Shown piece by piece: positions 1 through 12,054 of a stretch of 64,000 bases of DNA. A program made the translations under genes and the position numbers. The notes under the pieces were generated by a model that was given only the letters and a program-made list of their open reading frames with translations, was not told the DNA's origin and did not search any database. Source of the DNA: Erythroxylum novogranatense (taxonomy: Eukaryota; Streptophyta; Magnoliopsida; Malpighiales; Erythroxylaceae). Numbering within the stretch: position 1 is the stretch's first letter; every line of letters begins with the position of its first letter. The stretch covers positions 70,581,824 to 70,645,823 of the forward strand of contig CM057232.1 of the NCBI GenBank assembly GCA_029891385.1. The letters run 5' to 3'.

Positions 1-1104
1 GATTTGAACTAAACAATGAGTACTTAATTACTCTATTATAAACATGAACCCACTGAATTCCTTGCTTGTCTTGCCTAGGAATGAGTTTCCTCTTGAGCCT
101 CTTGATCCTCTTGTCTCTCTTGCTCTCTAAAAAAGAACCAAAATCCCATTCAATAATTCATGCTGAAACAAAAGTTCCATTCTTAACTTCCATCCGAAAT
201 TCCATATTCTTAGAAACTAAATCATCACTTCATCACTTCATAAGACTTGTAGATATATCTCTCTAGTTCACAACGCCTCTAAAATCACCCCAAAAGGACT
301 TCTGTAGCAAAAGGATATGATCAAAACATTAAAATAAATCCATTCTGAAAAAAAATTGGGCTCGTCGCGATGAGGCCCGCTCGTCATGACGTCTTTGCCT
401 CGACGTCATGCGTCATGGCGTCTGGCCTTCATACTGCGTCATGACGTCTTGATCGGGAGCTTCGTCTTCCCGAACCCAGAATCTGCCATTTTCAACCTTA
501 CAACCTTCTCTTACTCAACTACAACACATCTAAACCATAACCCAACTCATATACTCCCATTCTAAGCTAAAAAACATCAACAAAAACACAAACCCAAGCA
601 AATCTAGAAATCTTCACCATAAACCCTAACTCCACGATTTCTCCTTCAATCCAAGCAAAACTAAGGTTAGATTCAACCTAAACAAGTGTAGAAGAGTATA
701 ACTTACCTTAAGGATGCTTGAAATCTGTCAAAAATCCTCAAACCTAAGCTTTCTCTTTTTTCCTCTTCTTCCTCTCCTCTCACTGCCGACTCTCTCCTTC
801 GTTTCTCTTCTTTCTATTTTTCCCTTTCTTCCTCTTTTCTATTTCTTTTCTTTTAATCCTTAAACCCTAAGATGCACAAGGACCAAAATACCCTTCCTTA
901 CTTAGTCTAAAATCTCATAACTTAAGTATCTTGCCCATTTCGCCCTTACTCATTTTACCCTTTCATAAATATTACTCCATACTAAACTCAATAATTCTAA
1001 TTTTCCACTAATAATTTCATTAAAATCAAACTAAACCATAAATCATAAATAAAAATAAATCCATACTTAATAACTTCAAGAAAACAAAAATTTGGGGCCT
1101 AACA
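1..1104 (-). repeat. 3' LTR (partial) of Ty3/gypsy element 1
   Basis: Positions 1-1104 match 7267-8288, including the shared opening around ACAATGAGTACTTAATTACT and the end at 1104 (GGGGCCTAACA against GGGGTCCAACA in the other copy). Because gag-pol lies on the minus strand to the right, this copy is the 3' LTR; its outer part lies left of the window. It differs from the right copy in many single bases and carries a longer GACGTC-rich palindromic segment at 354-455, so the pair is old or the two copies come from different elements. An AAACCCTAA telo-box lies at 621-629. Confidence 0.8.
354..455. repeat. palindromic GTCATGACGTC cluster in LTR
   Basis: A short GC-rich stretch in AT-rich LTR contains repeated self-complementary units built from GCGTCATGACGT and CGACGTCATG. 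The matching place in the other LTR of element 1 (7616-7660) holds a different set of palindromes, while the flanks on both sides (TTGGGCTCG before, GGGAGCTTCGTCTTCCCGAA after) are the same. Confidence 0.6.
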
Positions 1105-1343
1105 AGTGTTACTCTAAGTGGCCAACATAGCCGGGAACCTCATGAGTCACACGCATAAGAGTATCTCGGAGAACTCGTAAAATAGTTTTGGATAGAGATC
1201 CAATAAATAGAGAGCAATCGGATTAAATGGATCCTGATGAGATCGAGATATGTCGCGATGAGATCGCGACATCGATATTGCTGAAAAATGTTTAGGAGGT
1301 TTTTCCATCTGGGACCCGTGAGGCAGTAGGACCAAACCCAGTG
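1105..1343 (-). pseudogene. C-terminal remnant of pol, element 1
   Basis: Between the inner end of the left LTR and an insertion at 1344 is a short minus-strand stretch that can be read as the end of pol. The final residues before the TGA at 1147-1149 read FSEILLCV, resembling the FEDEIL/F.DEILL ending typical of Tekay-like Ty3 polyproteins (compare 11448-11465 and 31187-31210). The integrase C-terminus and any chromodomain that should precede it are not recognisable. Weak call, based on position and a short motif. Confidence 0.4.
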
Positions 1344-1457
1344 TGTTGGACCACTTGACATTTATTATATATATATATAATTAATTAATTAAAAATTAAA
1401 AATTAATATATATATATATATATATATTATATGGGAAAAGGAGGAGAGGAAGCTTTA

Positions 1458-1489
<32 letters not shown>

Positions 1490-1953
1490 ATGAAGCTAAC
1501 GTGGATGGATGGAAGAAGCTTCCATTTTGCTTAATCATTAAGTATATTTAATGACTAGAAGACAAAGCATGGGGATTGGAAGAGCATGGTCGTTGGTTTT
1601 GATAAAATGAAGAGAAGTTTTTTGAAAAACCTAAGAGAAATGTGATTTCTCATCATCGACCTTCATCATCTCTCAAACTCTTCTTCACCAAGGCTTCATC
1701 TCTTCTCCATCGTTTCTTCCAAGCTCTCCAAGAATAAGATAAGATCTAGCAGTCTTCTCCTTATTCTAGTTATTCCCGGGTCAAAGGGTTTGTCCCGGTT
1801 AGGTTCTCCGATCTCTGCGTGGATACCGTTAGAGACGGTCTCCTTTGGTCGTTTTGGTTTGACTTTGTTATATAGTCACATGGATCCTGGCTTTCGGGAA
1901 GGTCCCGGAACAAAAATTTTTGTTTTCCGCACCGTGGGCATGTGATGCTCACA
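1344..1953. mobile_element. LTR-like insertion replacing the integrase C-terminus
   Basis: Integrase homology on the minus strand stops abruptly near 1954, just after the [11 protein letters not shown] motif. From there to about 1344 the DNA has no pol similarity. The segment starts TGTTGGACCA at 1344, ends GATGCTCACA at 1953, contains three AT tracts and a pyrimidine-rich stretch, and looks like LTR sequence (TG...CA ends). I see no matching target-site duplication, so a deletion probably accompanied or followed the insertion. Family not identified. Confidence 0.4.
1361..1490. repeat. AT dinucleotide microsatellites
   Basis: Three runs of alternating AT/TA (about 1365-1379, 1405-1432 and 1461-1489), separated by AT-rich spacer and a short purine stretch. 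Confidence 0.9.
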
Positions 1954-2700
1954 CCGGAATTTTCCTACATCTTCATCCCAGCATATTGGAGTCCTGCACC
2001 TCCTTCCATACAATGCCTCATATGGAGCCATCTGAATGCTCGAATGGTACGAGTTATTGTAAGCAAACTCGACCAATGGCAAATGCTCATCCCATGCTGC
2101 CTTAAAATCCATCGCACATGCTCTGAGCATTCCCTCAAGTGTCCGAATGGTCCTCTCAGATTGACCATCCGTCTGAGGGTGAAATGTTGTACTAAAATGC
2201 AGCTTAGTACCTAAAGCTTCCTGTAAGCTTCCCCAAAATCTCGAAGTAAACCGAGGATCCCTATCAGACACTATAGAATCTGGAATTCCATGCAATCTTA
2301 CTACCTCATCAATGTACTTCTTGGCTAGCACATGCAACGAATCAGTCTACTTGATTACCAAAAAATGGGCTGACTTCGTCAACTGATCCACTATGACCCA
2401 TATGGCATCGTGCTTCCTACTAGCCTTAGGCAAACCCATCAGAAAATCCATAGTTACTCTTTGCCACTTCCACTCAGGAATAGACAATGGCCTTAACTTG
2501 CCTGAAGGCGCCTGGTGTTCAGCCTTGACTTGCTGACACACGAGACACTTACTGACATACTCTGCTACATCCCTCTTCATGCCCTTCCACCAGAAATGCT
2601 CTCTCAAATCTCTGTACATCCTGGTGCTATCTGGGTGCATGGCATAAGGCGCATTGTGTGCCTCATCCAAAATCTCATCCTTAACTTCCTTGCTATCTGG
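1954..2700 (-). pseudogene. Ty3/gypsy integrase domain, element 1 (broken)
   Basis: Minus-strand integrase that would insert the retroelement cDNA into chromosomes. The N-terminal HHCC zinc finger is visible (the two histidines near AHNAPYAMH, the cysteines in CLVCQQ), followed by a DD35E core: first Asp in TMDFLMGLP, second in [10 protein letters not shown], Glu in [11 protein letters not shown]. The [12 protein letters not shown] block is typical of Tekay/Del chromoviruses. A TAG at 2344-2346 interrupts the core between VIK and TDSLHVL, and the C-terminus is lost at 1954 where the insertion begins. No functional protein can be made from this copy. Identification as Ty3 integrase is secure; the clade is inferred from motifs. 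Confidence 0.9.
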
Positions 2701-3989
2701 AATGCAAAGTCATCCCCACTGTCATGAGTCCATCCTCTCTCACCACTACCTCAAAACCTTACCATTCGAATTTCCTCCTAAGCTTGCTCAACTCGCATCT
2801 GTGGCTCGCAACTCCTAACCTTCTCCGGAGTATAGGCCTTACTCGACAAAGAGCTAGGAGGCAATTTGGTTCCTCCTGCTTCAAGCTTATCTTAAGCTTG
2901 GCCATCTCCTCCAATAAAGGAAGATAAACTGTCTGAACATGAGCAATGGAAGACTTTCTGCTCAAAGCATCCGCCACTACATTCGCTTTACCTGGATGGT
3001 ACTCAATCAACAAATCATAGTCCTTGAGCAGTTCAATCCACCTTCTCTGTCTCAAATTCAACTCCTTCTGGCTCAATAAGTACTTGAGGCTCTTGTGATC
3101 TGTAAAGATCCTGGTCTGAACACCATAAAGATAATGTCTTCAAATCTTCAAGGCAAAGATCACTGCTGCTAACTCCAAGTCATGAGTCGGATAATTCAAC
3201 TCATATTGCTTCAGTTGCCTTGAAGCATAAGCTATCACTCTGTCTCCCTGCATCAATACACAACCTAGACCCTTCCTCGAGGTATCACTGTACACTGTAT
3301 AGCCCTCATCACCAGAAGGCAAAATCAGCACCGGAGCACTTGTCAACCTGTGCTTGAGCTCCTCAAAGCTCTTCGGCACTCGTCGACCCAGATGAACTTG
3401 ATTCTTCCTCAATAGCTTGGTCATCGGAGCGGCTATCATGGAGAATCCTTCTACAAACCTCTGTAGTAACTTTGCCGGACCTAAAAACTCCTTACCTCTG
3501 TCATTTGTCTTGATGCATGCCAACTCACTCTCGCTTCAACTTTCCTCGGATCAACATGCACACCATCTTGCGAAATCACATGTCGAGGAAGGTCACCTCA
3601 TGAAGCCAAAACTCACACTTGCTGAACTTGGCATAAAGCTCTCTCTCCTAAGAGTCTGCAATACAATCACGAGATGCTCCTCATGCTCTTCTTCACTCTT
3701 AGAATACACGAATGTCATCTATAAACACTATGACAAACCGATCCGAAACTCCACGAAGACCCATTCATAAGATCCATGAAAGCATTTGGAGCATTGGTTA
3801 AGCCGAAAGGCATAACCAAAACTCATAGTGCCCATAACGAGTCTGAATCTTTGTCTTGTTCACATCAAACTCCTTGATTCGGAGTTGATGATAGCGACTG
3901 AGATCAATCTTGGAAAACCAGCGCTCCTGCGGTGATCAAGCAGATCATCTATCCGTGGCAGCGGATACTTGTTCTTAATTGTCACCTTA
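2701..3989 (-). pseudogene. Ty3/gypsy reverse transcriptase-RNase H, element 1 (frameshifted)
   Basis: Middle of pol on the minus strand, in several reading frames. RT motifs seen include [20 protein letters not shown] (about 3825-3885), the MPFGLTNAP equivalent just downstream in another frame, and the catalytic FIDD box (VIVFIDDIRVYS, about 3705-3745). RT thumb and RNase H follow at 3140-3523 ([44 protein letters not shown]) and 2759-3076 ([28 protein letters not shown]). At least two frameshifts and several stops separate these pieces. The D-to-S/T context in YSDTSRKG is conserved for the family. Together this is a dead reverse transcriptase in normal Ty3 domain order. Confidence 0.9.
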
Positions 3990-6050
3990 TTAAGTCTTGA
4001 TAATCAATGCACATCTGCCATGTTCCATCCTTTTCTTAACAAATGCAGGCTGGTGCTCCCCAAGGAGACGAACTAGGCCTAACATACCCTTCTCTAACAG
4101 TTCCTCCAATCTGTTCCTTAAGCTCCCTCGACTCATTTGGAGCCATCTGTAAGCGGGATAGAAATAAGTAGCGGTTCCGGGAATGAAGTCAATGGCAAAC
4201 TCAATTTTCCTCACCGACGGCAAACCTGGTAACTCATCTGGGAACACATCTGGAAACTCCCTCACAATCGGGAAATCCTCTAACTTCCCTTCATGCACAT
4301 CGGCATCTACAACATGCGCCAAGAAAGCTTCACATCCCTGGCCCATCATCCTTTCAGCCAACATAGCTGAAATCAATCTTGGTGATGGTGTCTTCCTATC
4401 TCCCCTGAAGATCACCTTCTCACCATTGCCCAGATCAAACTCTACCTCTTTCCGACCACAATCCAACTTGGCCAGATACTTCTCCATGGTATCCATCCCC
4501 AGAATAACATCTAAACCTCTAAGGTCTAGCGGTAGTAAGTCCACTACCAATCTAGCACCATCTATGAAGAGCTCACACTGCTCATACACCTGACTGATCA
4601 CCACATTCCTCCCTAGAGGAGTACTAACAATCAAGGGCCTATCCAAAGGCACAGAACTCACACCATGCAATGCTATGCTAGCAGAAACAAAAGAGTGCGT
4701 GGAACTAGAATCAATCAACATAAATACTGCTGAATCAAATAACTGAGCCATACCCGTGACAACCTCAGGTGCGGCTGCAGCTTCCTCCCTGGTCATGACA
4801 AACACTCTTGCCGATGCCTGACCCCTTGGCCTTCCTGAAGGAACAGTCTTCCTTGTTGTCCCAGAACTGCCTACCTCAGTAACTGGTCTGGTTCCCACTG
4901 TCTCTGCACGCCTAGGAGCCTGAAACTGTGACCCATCTGGTCTCGGTGCCTGTGGACAATGCTTGGCTATATGTCCCTTCTCTCCGCATCTGAAACAAAC
5001 TCCAAGTGATCTGAGGCACTCTCCCTGATGGTGCTTCCCACACTGGTCACATAAGGGATAAGTGAACCCGCTCCTTCCAGCTCTACCTGTGCCTCCCACA
5101 TTAGAGGCTTGCCCTGAAACAACTCTCACCTGCTTGTTCCTGGTAGCCCCACTGCTACCCACTTCACTCTGACTGTGAGCGCTCCTCGTGCTCCTCTCAG
5201 GCAATGGAGCACTAGCACCCTTCCTAAAAGTCTGCTCCCTGTTCTTCCTCTTCTTGTTCGCTTCATTCCTGATATTCTCCAGCTTCTCAGCCTGGAGAGC
5301 AGCATCCACTAACTGTTGGTAGTCACAGAAATTATGAATCAGGACTTTCTCCCTGATCCCTAAGTGAAGACCTCCTTCAAACTTGCGGCATTTGTCTTCC
5401 TTTGTTGCCACAATGTTAGCTGCATATCGTGAAAGCTGCGTGAATTTCAACTCATACTCGCTCACACTCATGTCCCTCTGCATAAGATTCAGAAATTCTC
5501 TGGCCTTCTCTTGCACATACACCCTGGAGAGGTACTTCTTTCTGAACACTTCTACAAAGTCCCTCCATGTCAGCACCGAAGGAACAACCTGACTGTGAGG
5601 CACAGACTCCCACCAATGCAGTGCGTCACCCTGCAACAAACTGACTGCATAATCCAGCTTGTCCTCATCTGAGCATCTCATATGAACTAGAACCCTTTCG
5701 GTCCTCTTCAACCAGGCTTCAGCCTCTTCTGGATTAGTAGTCCCACTAAAATCCACAGCCCCAAACTTCCGTAGCTTATCATACTGTCCACTCATGTCTA
5801 CTGGAGCTTGCATCGGGACCTGAGAACTCTGACTCATATCATACGTGAAAGCCTGAGCAAAGGCTTGAAAGAAACTCGGATCCATGGGAGTTCCCTGAGG
5901 CATAGGAGGCACTTCTTGTGGAAAACTAGGTGCCTCTGAAATCAGAACAGAATGTGTCCCGGCATCCTAAGGAATATAGGATTCATCCGTACTCCCCTGA
6001 CGAGAATGAGACCGAGTCGTAGCTCCCTGAGTTCTCCTTCGAGGTGGCAT
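3990..6050 (-). pseudogene. Ty3/gypsy gag-protease-RT start, element 1
   Basis: Longest open stretch of element 1. I place the original start at 6050 (minus), where the reading MPPRRRTQG begins just downstream of the primer-binding site; a TAG at 5967-5969 breaks it at codon 28, and the frame then runs open from an internal ATG at 5912 to 3990. The retrotransposon gag domain comes first (EAEAWLKRTERVL, YLSRVYVQEKAREFLNLMQ), then two zinc-knuckle-like motifs (CDQCGKHHQGEC; CFRCGEKGHIAKHC), then an aspartic protease whose active-site triplet reads DSS (IDSSSTHSF) instead of the usual DSG, and ILGMD downstream. The frame ends in the start of RT (FPDVFPDELPGLP). Capsid plus protease of a virus-like particle in life; inactive here. 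Confidence 0.9.
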
Positions 6051-6192
6051 GTTCACTCCTTGAATAGAAAACCATTGAAAACTTTATTTCATGTAAGACA
6101 CTTTTCAAAATATGCAAAAGCAGCTCCAATCATGTAAAACAATGCAGTTATTCCTTGAAAGCAATGTCATGCAATCCTAGATCAAAAACCTA

Positions 6193-6207
6193 GGTGCTCT
6201 GATACCA
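6193..6207 (-). other. primer-binding site, tRNA-iMet type (element 1)
   Basis: On the minus strand this reads TGGTATCAGAGCACC, complementary to the 3' end of plant initiator tRNA-Met. It lies four bases from the LTR edge at 6212, where minus-strand DNA synthesis would start, and fixes the 5' LTR as the copy at 6212-8288. Confidence 0.9.
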
Positions 6208-6211
6208 AACA

Positions 6212-8288
6212 TGTTGGACCCCGCTGCCGGAGTCAAACGTCGGACATGAGAGCGTGGCGGGAAAACGTACTAATAATACATTTAGAAATAAAGACCCGCG
6301 GAAGGTTAATGGGCCGACTGGAAAACATACTTGAAACACGCTTTCATGTGATTTAATAACAAATTTATAATTCATGCTTAACTTCATAATTCATGCTCCA
6401 AAAGATGAGTTTCATAAAGCGTTAAGAATATCTCAAACCAAATTACAACTTTGAGTTCAAGAGCCAAAATCTAAAACACTCTTGAACCAATGATACTTGG
6501 AATATAACTAAAGTCTTGACTTCCAAAAATATAACATTGAAAAATAAACAAACATAACAAAATAGAAAGCGGAGTGTTGTTGAAACTCGTGACTCACTCG
6601 ATCTCTTGCTCGTCACTGTATGGGGAGATTAAAGGGGTGAGCTATAAAGCTCGTAGGAACATATTTATAATATCGCAATAAGCAAAATATTCAAAATAAC
6701 TCATTCTTAGTGGTACTTGTTGAAATCATAATCATTGATCATGTATATGTCATTGTCTTGAAAGATACTTGATTCTTGAAACAATTCATGATGCATGTCA
6801 CATAATAAATCATAACACATAACATATCATAATGGTTTGGGTGTCCGGGTTAAATGACGTACTACACATACCATCGAAATGTTGATGTGCGCGGGCGTAG
6901 TTTCATGAGGGATCCATGGGATAACCACCGCTACAATCAGGCAAAGGGAGAAGCCTTTTCGTGAGTCAATGTGCACTTGACTATTCGTGAGGGACACCGC
7001 AAACCCACATAAAAACATGCATGATTCATGTTCTTGTAAACTTGTTTGCCAAACTGGCACTTGCTTGTAAACTTGCTTGTAATCTTGCTTGTCATATATT
7101 CGTAAAACATAATTTCATGTACTTGTATTCGTGAAAGGAGAACACCCCTTTTTGTAAAAATCTTGGTAATGATCGTGAATGCAAATCACATAGCAGAATA
7201 TAATCATTCATAATAATATGTAATGCAAATCGTGGATGATGCAATTCAAATGCATTAATTCTTTCTTGATTTGAACAAAACAATGAGTACTTAATTACTC
7301 TATTATAAACATGAACCCACCTGAATTCCTTGCTTGCCTTGCCTAGGAATGAGTTTCCTCTTGAGCCTCTCGATCCTCTTGCCTCTCTTGTTCTCCTAAA
7401 ATAAGAACCAAAATTCCATTCAATAATTCATGCTGAAACAAAAGTTCCATTCTTAACTTCCATCCAAAATTCCATATTCTTATAAACTAATTCATCACTT
7501 CATAAGACTTGCAGATCTATCTCTTTAGTTCACAACACTTCTAAAATCACCCCAAAAGGACTTCTGTAGCAAAAGATATGATCAAAACACTAAAAATAAC
7601 CATTCTGGAAAAATTGGGCTCGCCGCGACGCGGCCTTCCGCACGTCGCGATGTGCGGACGGGAGCTTCGTCTTCCCGAACCTAGAATCCGCCATTATCAA
7701 CCCCAAAACCTTCCCTTCTTCTACTACAACACATCCAACCCATAAATCAAGTCATATACTATCATTCTAAACTTATTCTAATACCAAAAATATAAAAAAC
7801 ACAACAACCCAAGCAAATCTACAAATCTTCACCATAACCCTAAACCAACGATTTCTACTCATTTCCAGCAAAACGAAGGTTCAATCCAACTCAAACTAAG
7901 ATAAAAGAGTTAATCTTACCTTAAGAATGCTTGAAATCTGTCGGAAAACCGCCTGGAACAAACTTCCTCTTCTTCTCCCTCACCGCCGACTCTCTTCGTT
8001 CTTCTCCTCTATTTTTCTCTTCCTCTTTTCTTCTTTTAATTTCTTAAACCTAAAAACATGGGCAAGGACTATTATACCCTCCTACATTTAGCCTAAAACT
8101 TTTAAACTCCAATACCCTGACCATTTTTCCCTTAAACATTTTACTCTTCCATAAACATTATTCCATACTAATCTCAAAAATTCAAAATTTCCATAATATT
8201 TTCCATAAAATCAAACTATACCATAAATCATAAATCAAAATAATTCATGCTTAATAACTTCAAGAAAACAAAAATTTGGGGTCCAACA
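6212..8288 (-). repeat. 5' LTR of Ty3/gypsy element 1
   Basis: A 2,077-bp LTR starting TGTTGGACCCC at 6212 and ending GGGGTCCAACA at 8288; the ends are inverted copies of each other, as expected. The primer-binding site lies at its left edge. The outer (right) edge abuts LTR sequence of element 2, so element 1 landed in element 2; the duplicated target would be AGTTG (8289-8293), with its partner outside the window. On the minus strand a TATAAT-like box (8071-8076) and a telo-box (about 7835-7844) are candidate promoter parts. Confidence 0.9.
7616..7660. repeat. GC-rich palindromes in LTR
   Basis: Two perfect inverted repeats: GCCGCG/CGCGGC around one base (7622-7634) and CCGCAC/GTGCGG around eight bases (7638-7657). 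They occupy the place taken by the different GACGTC palindromes of the left LTR (354-455). Confidence 0.7.
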
Positions 8289-9104
8289 AGTTGTGTGATG
8301 AATTATAAAAGTGATTTAAAAAAAAGAGCAAATGTACATGAATTCATGTTTTCAAGAATGGTTTTCAAGATATATATCAAGTATATGAAAAAGCAAGTTT
8401 ACAAGAAGTGCCATTTTGGGCATCAAGCTTACAAGATTTTGAAATCTCTGTGTTATATGGGTTTGTGGTAGTCTCTCAAGAACTGTCATATGCACATGGG
8501 CCCAAGTATAAGCTTCTCCCGCTTGCTCGCTAGTGGCACGAAGCTCCTTCAAGGACTCCCTCAAGTTTACGACTACACAAGAACATTATATGGGAATATG
8601 TAGTGCATCATGTTTTGAGTTTACCAAAACCATTCTGATGTGCTCATGTTATGTTATCAAGTTTGATGCATTCATGTTTTTGTTACTTATGGATTTTGGT
8701 TGAAAGCTTAAGAAACATGTGTTTTATAAACTCAATGAAAATTTTCTATGACAAGTAAAATGGTTTCAAAAGTTTTGCTTATCTTCTTTTTATTATAAAC
8801 TGTTACCCACGAGTTTTCAAGCTCACCCCCTTCCTGTCCCCACTTACAGGTGATGATCAAGAGATGGAGTGAAAGAGAGTCAAAGCATCACTCTAAATTT
8901 GCTTAATTTGTATTTTGTGTGTTTGGGTTATTTTGTAAAGTGGCTTGAAAGGCCATTATAGCTTTGCAAAATCCTTTTGTTTTAAGTGTTGTGATTTGTA
9001 AATGATACAAAATTTATTTGTATGTAATGTATTAAAGAGCATGAAGTAATAAAGATACGCTCAAGTCTTAGCAAGAGGTTGGGTTCCAAAAATGGGTCCC
9101 AACG
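8289..9104 (+). repeat. 5' LTR (3' part) of Ty3-type element 2
   Basis: Closely matches the last 820 bases of the LTR at 11485-15008 (start of match near 14187, end at 15008). Missing upstream sequence is explained by the insertion of element 1 at 8288/8289. It ends GGGTCCCAACG where the partner ends GAGTCCCAACA. A plant-type AATAAA polyadenylation signal lies at 9048-9053, about 50 bases before the LTR end. Confidence 0.85.
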
Positions 9105-9108
9105 TTTG

Positions 9109-9122
9109 TGGTATCAGAGCCC
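9109..9122 (+). other. primer-binding site, tRNA-iMet type (element 2)
   Basis: Reads TGGTATCAGAGCCC four bases after the LTR end, on the plus strand; it sets the orientation of element 2. The following bases (CAGTATTAGGATC) recur next to the primer-binding site of element 3 on the minus strand near 31830-31850. Confidence 0.9.
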
Positions 9123-11466
9123 AGTATTAGGATCTTACAAGGGTAACTTTCGAGATACGTGTAAATCGCAAGAGTGATTGTTAAGGGTTTGGGCCAATAG
9201 AATTGGTGAGAGAAATGGTGCCATGATAGAGTTTATGGTAAGGAAAGTTCAAGAATATTTAGAAATAAGAAATATTACATAGCCCGATGTGTTAAACATA
9301 GATTTAGTAATTGTGTCATGTTAGTGAGTACAATTATGGGATTTTATTTTAGATACGCACTTGAATTGCTACAGATGTGAAAATATTTCCATGACATGAC
9401 TGAAGAAGAAATAAATACAGGGTGAGAATGATAAGATTTAAGGTGTATAAGCGAAGTGGAGGAATTTATGATCAAGTATAAGATTGTATTAGTGAATTTA
9501 AGATTTGAATTTCAAGATGGCTATATGTTCAGGCTCCTAAATTGATTAAAAATGTATGTATGGAAAGTGAATCAAAGGATAGTGATATATGTAGAAGTCC
9601 TCAAGAGCTTGTCGACCAGTTATTAAGAGCCCTTAGCTGACAATGTAGTTAAATTGGTGAATAATATGATTGAGTACACATGAGACCTATATTTGGATAT
9701 GGATAGGAGATAATCAATAATCCTCATGGTTAAGGATATAGAGATGAATCAAAGTAATGAGATGGGAGTATAGTGTAGATGATTGTAGCAAGAAATCTTC
9801 TTTCGAAGAAGAATTGTTTTGAATTAGGTTAAGCAGATCAAGTAGTTTATACTAAAAATGATCAGTAAAGGAACCAAACAGAGACGAATATGTAATGAAG
9901 TAAAAAAGAATATTAGAGTCATATCCCTAGTGGAGACTCAAGCATAAGAGGTAGAGTATGCTACTGAGAATGTATGTATTTTTGTCTCGATAAAAAATAT
10001 CCAACTACATGAGTGGATTTTGGAGAAATTTGAGATAACACTATGGCTAATGTGAAGAGGATTTAGATCCATAATATATTCTATGAGAATATGCGAAGGA
10101 AATATAGATCAGATTTTGATAAATGTGTTACCAAAGTAGGAAGTTAAGTTGGAAATAAATTGAAGTGTGAGGAGAAACGAGTATGAATGTGCAAACATTA
10201 GAATAAGTCAATGTGAAACATGAGGAAATCTAAAGAATGAAGAAGATTATTAAAAAAAGGGTTGGGGAAATCGAAAATAACATGAGATAATGTTACCTCA
10301 TCGAGGAATTAGTCAATTAAGGAATTAGGAGAGCTTATTTAGGGCATATAGAGTTTGATAATAATTGTTTGAGTTAACAATTTCTTCGATAGTACTGTGG
10401 CATTGAAAGTGATCCAAGCAAAATTTGATGATGTATTAAAGATATTCGAAAATTTTGAGAAGAATAATTTGAACACATGAAGAAAAAAAAGTGTATAACG
10501 AGTATGTGTAATGAAAGTAAAGAAAATTTTGAGAAATTATTCTAATATTCATTATATCGTATGGATTTGAAGATTATATAGTATGCAATGATGTTATATA
10601 AGAGATTTGGATAAATCCAATGCAGTAGGATCAAGTGATTTCCTATGTATGGAGACAACTAAAGTCTTATGAGTTGATTATTCGATACATGACTTAGAGA
10701 TACTACAATAGTGATTGTTTTGAAGTTTATATATATATATATATATATACGAGTACAGATCATAAAAGAATTGAGAGAATTGAATATGAGATCGAGAAGA
10801 TTGATATAAACACCGAAAGACCATAATGCCATAAGTGAGAAATTCCAAGTAAGGTTATGTGTTATATTAGGTATTTAAGCAGAAACTCGATATTGAGGAT
10901 TATCAAAACTAGAGTAAAAGGAAGCATAGAATGTATATTAAGGAATTGAGAATGGATCTGAATTCCAAGTTTAAATTGGAAGATGAGGCTTTGTGGTAAA
11001 AAAGGAGAAATATGTATACCTAATAAAGGGATAAAGGAGTCAGTGGATCAATAAAAAAAGTATGGAGTACAATGAGATAAGCATAAGAGTAAAGCATGTT
11101 GATACTATAGAGATGAGAACTATAAAGCAAAGGATGAAATGTTTACAATAGTATCACCTCCCCAAGGTGTGCTTAGATTGAGTGCAAAATGTCAAGTATA
11201 TTAAGAGATATCAACATGATCTGATAATGATGTTATCGACATAGGAATTGGGGGAAGTGTGAGTAATCTGAAACCTAATGAGGAGCTCGTTAGGAAAGTG
11301 AATGATTAAATAGGTGAGTGAAAGACTTGATGAGTCTTTTGACAGTGATCATTTGAAAGAAATTATTCAAGTGAAGAAGTTATTAGGGAGACTAAGGAAA
11401 ACATAAGACAATGTTACCTCCATTTGGTTGACCACTTCAGTAGGAATTTCGAGGACGAAATTCTTT
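9123..11466 (+). mobile_element. coding-dead internal region of element 2
   Basis: About 2.3 kb between primer-binding site and polypurine tract with no open frame over 60 codons on the sense strand and no gag, RT or integrase motif I can recognise. The sense strand is purine-rich. Only the last pol codons survive: TTCGAGGACGAAATTCTT (11448-11465, FEDEIL) followed by a stop. A short phrase around ATGTTACCTC occurs twice, near 10286 and 11412. Size and content suggest a non-autonomous derivative or a very old decayed element. (TA)n lies at about 10730-10749. Confidence 0.7.
10730..10749. repeat. (TA)n microsatellite
   Basis: About ten TA units in the internal region of element 2. Confidence 0.9.
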
Positions 11467-11484
11467 AAAAGGGGAGGGGAGAAT
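11467..11484 (+). other. polypurine tract (element 2)
   Basis: AAAAGGGGAGGGGAGAA directly before the 3' LTR, the expected primer for plus-strand synthesis. It follows the FEDEIL codons at once. Confidence 0.85.
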
Positions 11485-12054
11485 TATTGGATCCTGAAAG
11501 TTTCATAGAAGTTAAAACTATTTGAAGGATAAATTTTGGCAAGTAGTCATGAGTAAAGAACAAATGAATGAAGATTCTTGAATCAGAAATGATAGACAAG
11601 AGTAAAGTAGTGAATGAGAAATGTGGATATGTCCAAGTTTTGCTTTGGTACTTCTAGTGGATAAAAGATTTTGAAGTGAGAAGAATTAAGGTTAAAGTTA
11701 GAAGCAGAATGAAAACCAAAAATGAAGTTGCATTTGTGTAGTACATTAATGAAAGAGATTTACATATGTGTATGTTCTGTTGTTGCTGTTCACGATTAAT
11801 CATGGACTATATATATATTTTCTTCAAATGCTATTGATTTGTCATAAAGTTGAGAATTGGATACAGTACAGTGGATGAATATAAATTCATATTCTGTATT
11901 CAAGGGCAATTCTGGATCGATATAAGCTATATTAGAGAAAGTTGTCTTCTTAGAAGTTGTAGGTCTTTCTTTTAGCTTTCCAGCGACATATAGTATGAAA
12001 TTTTTGGGACTTCTAGGCTAAAAGCTATGGTCCTTTTAAGGGAAGATGTGCAAG

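Noticed and set aside
9109..9122. possible tRNA gene fragment
   Set aside because: Only the 3' end complement of initiator tRNA-Met; position next to the LTR shows it is a primer-binding site.
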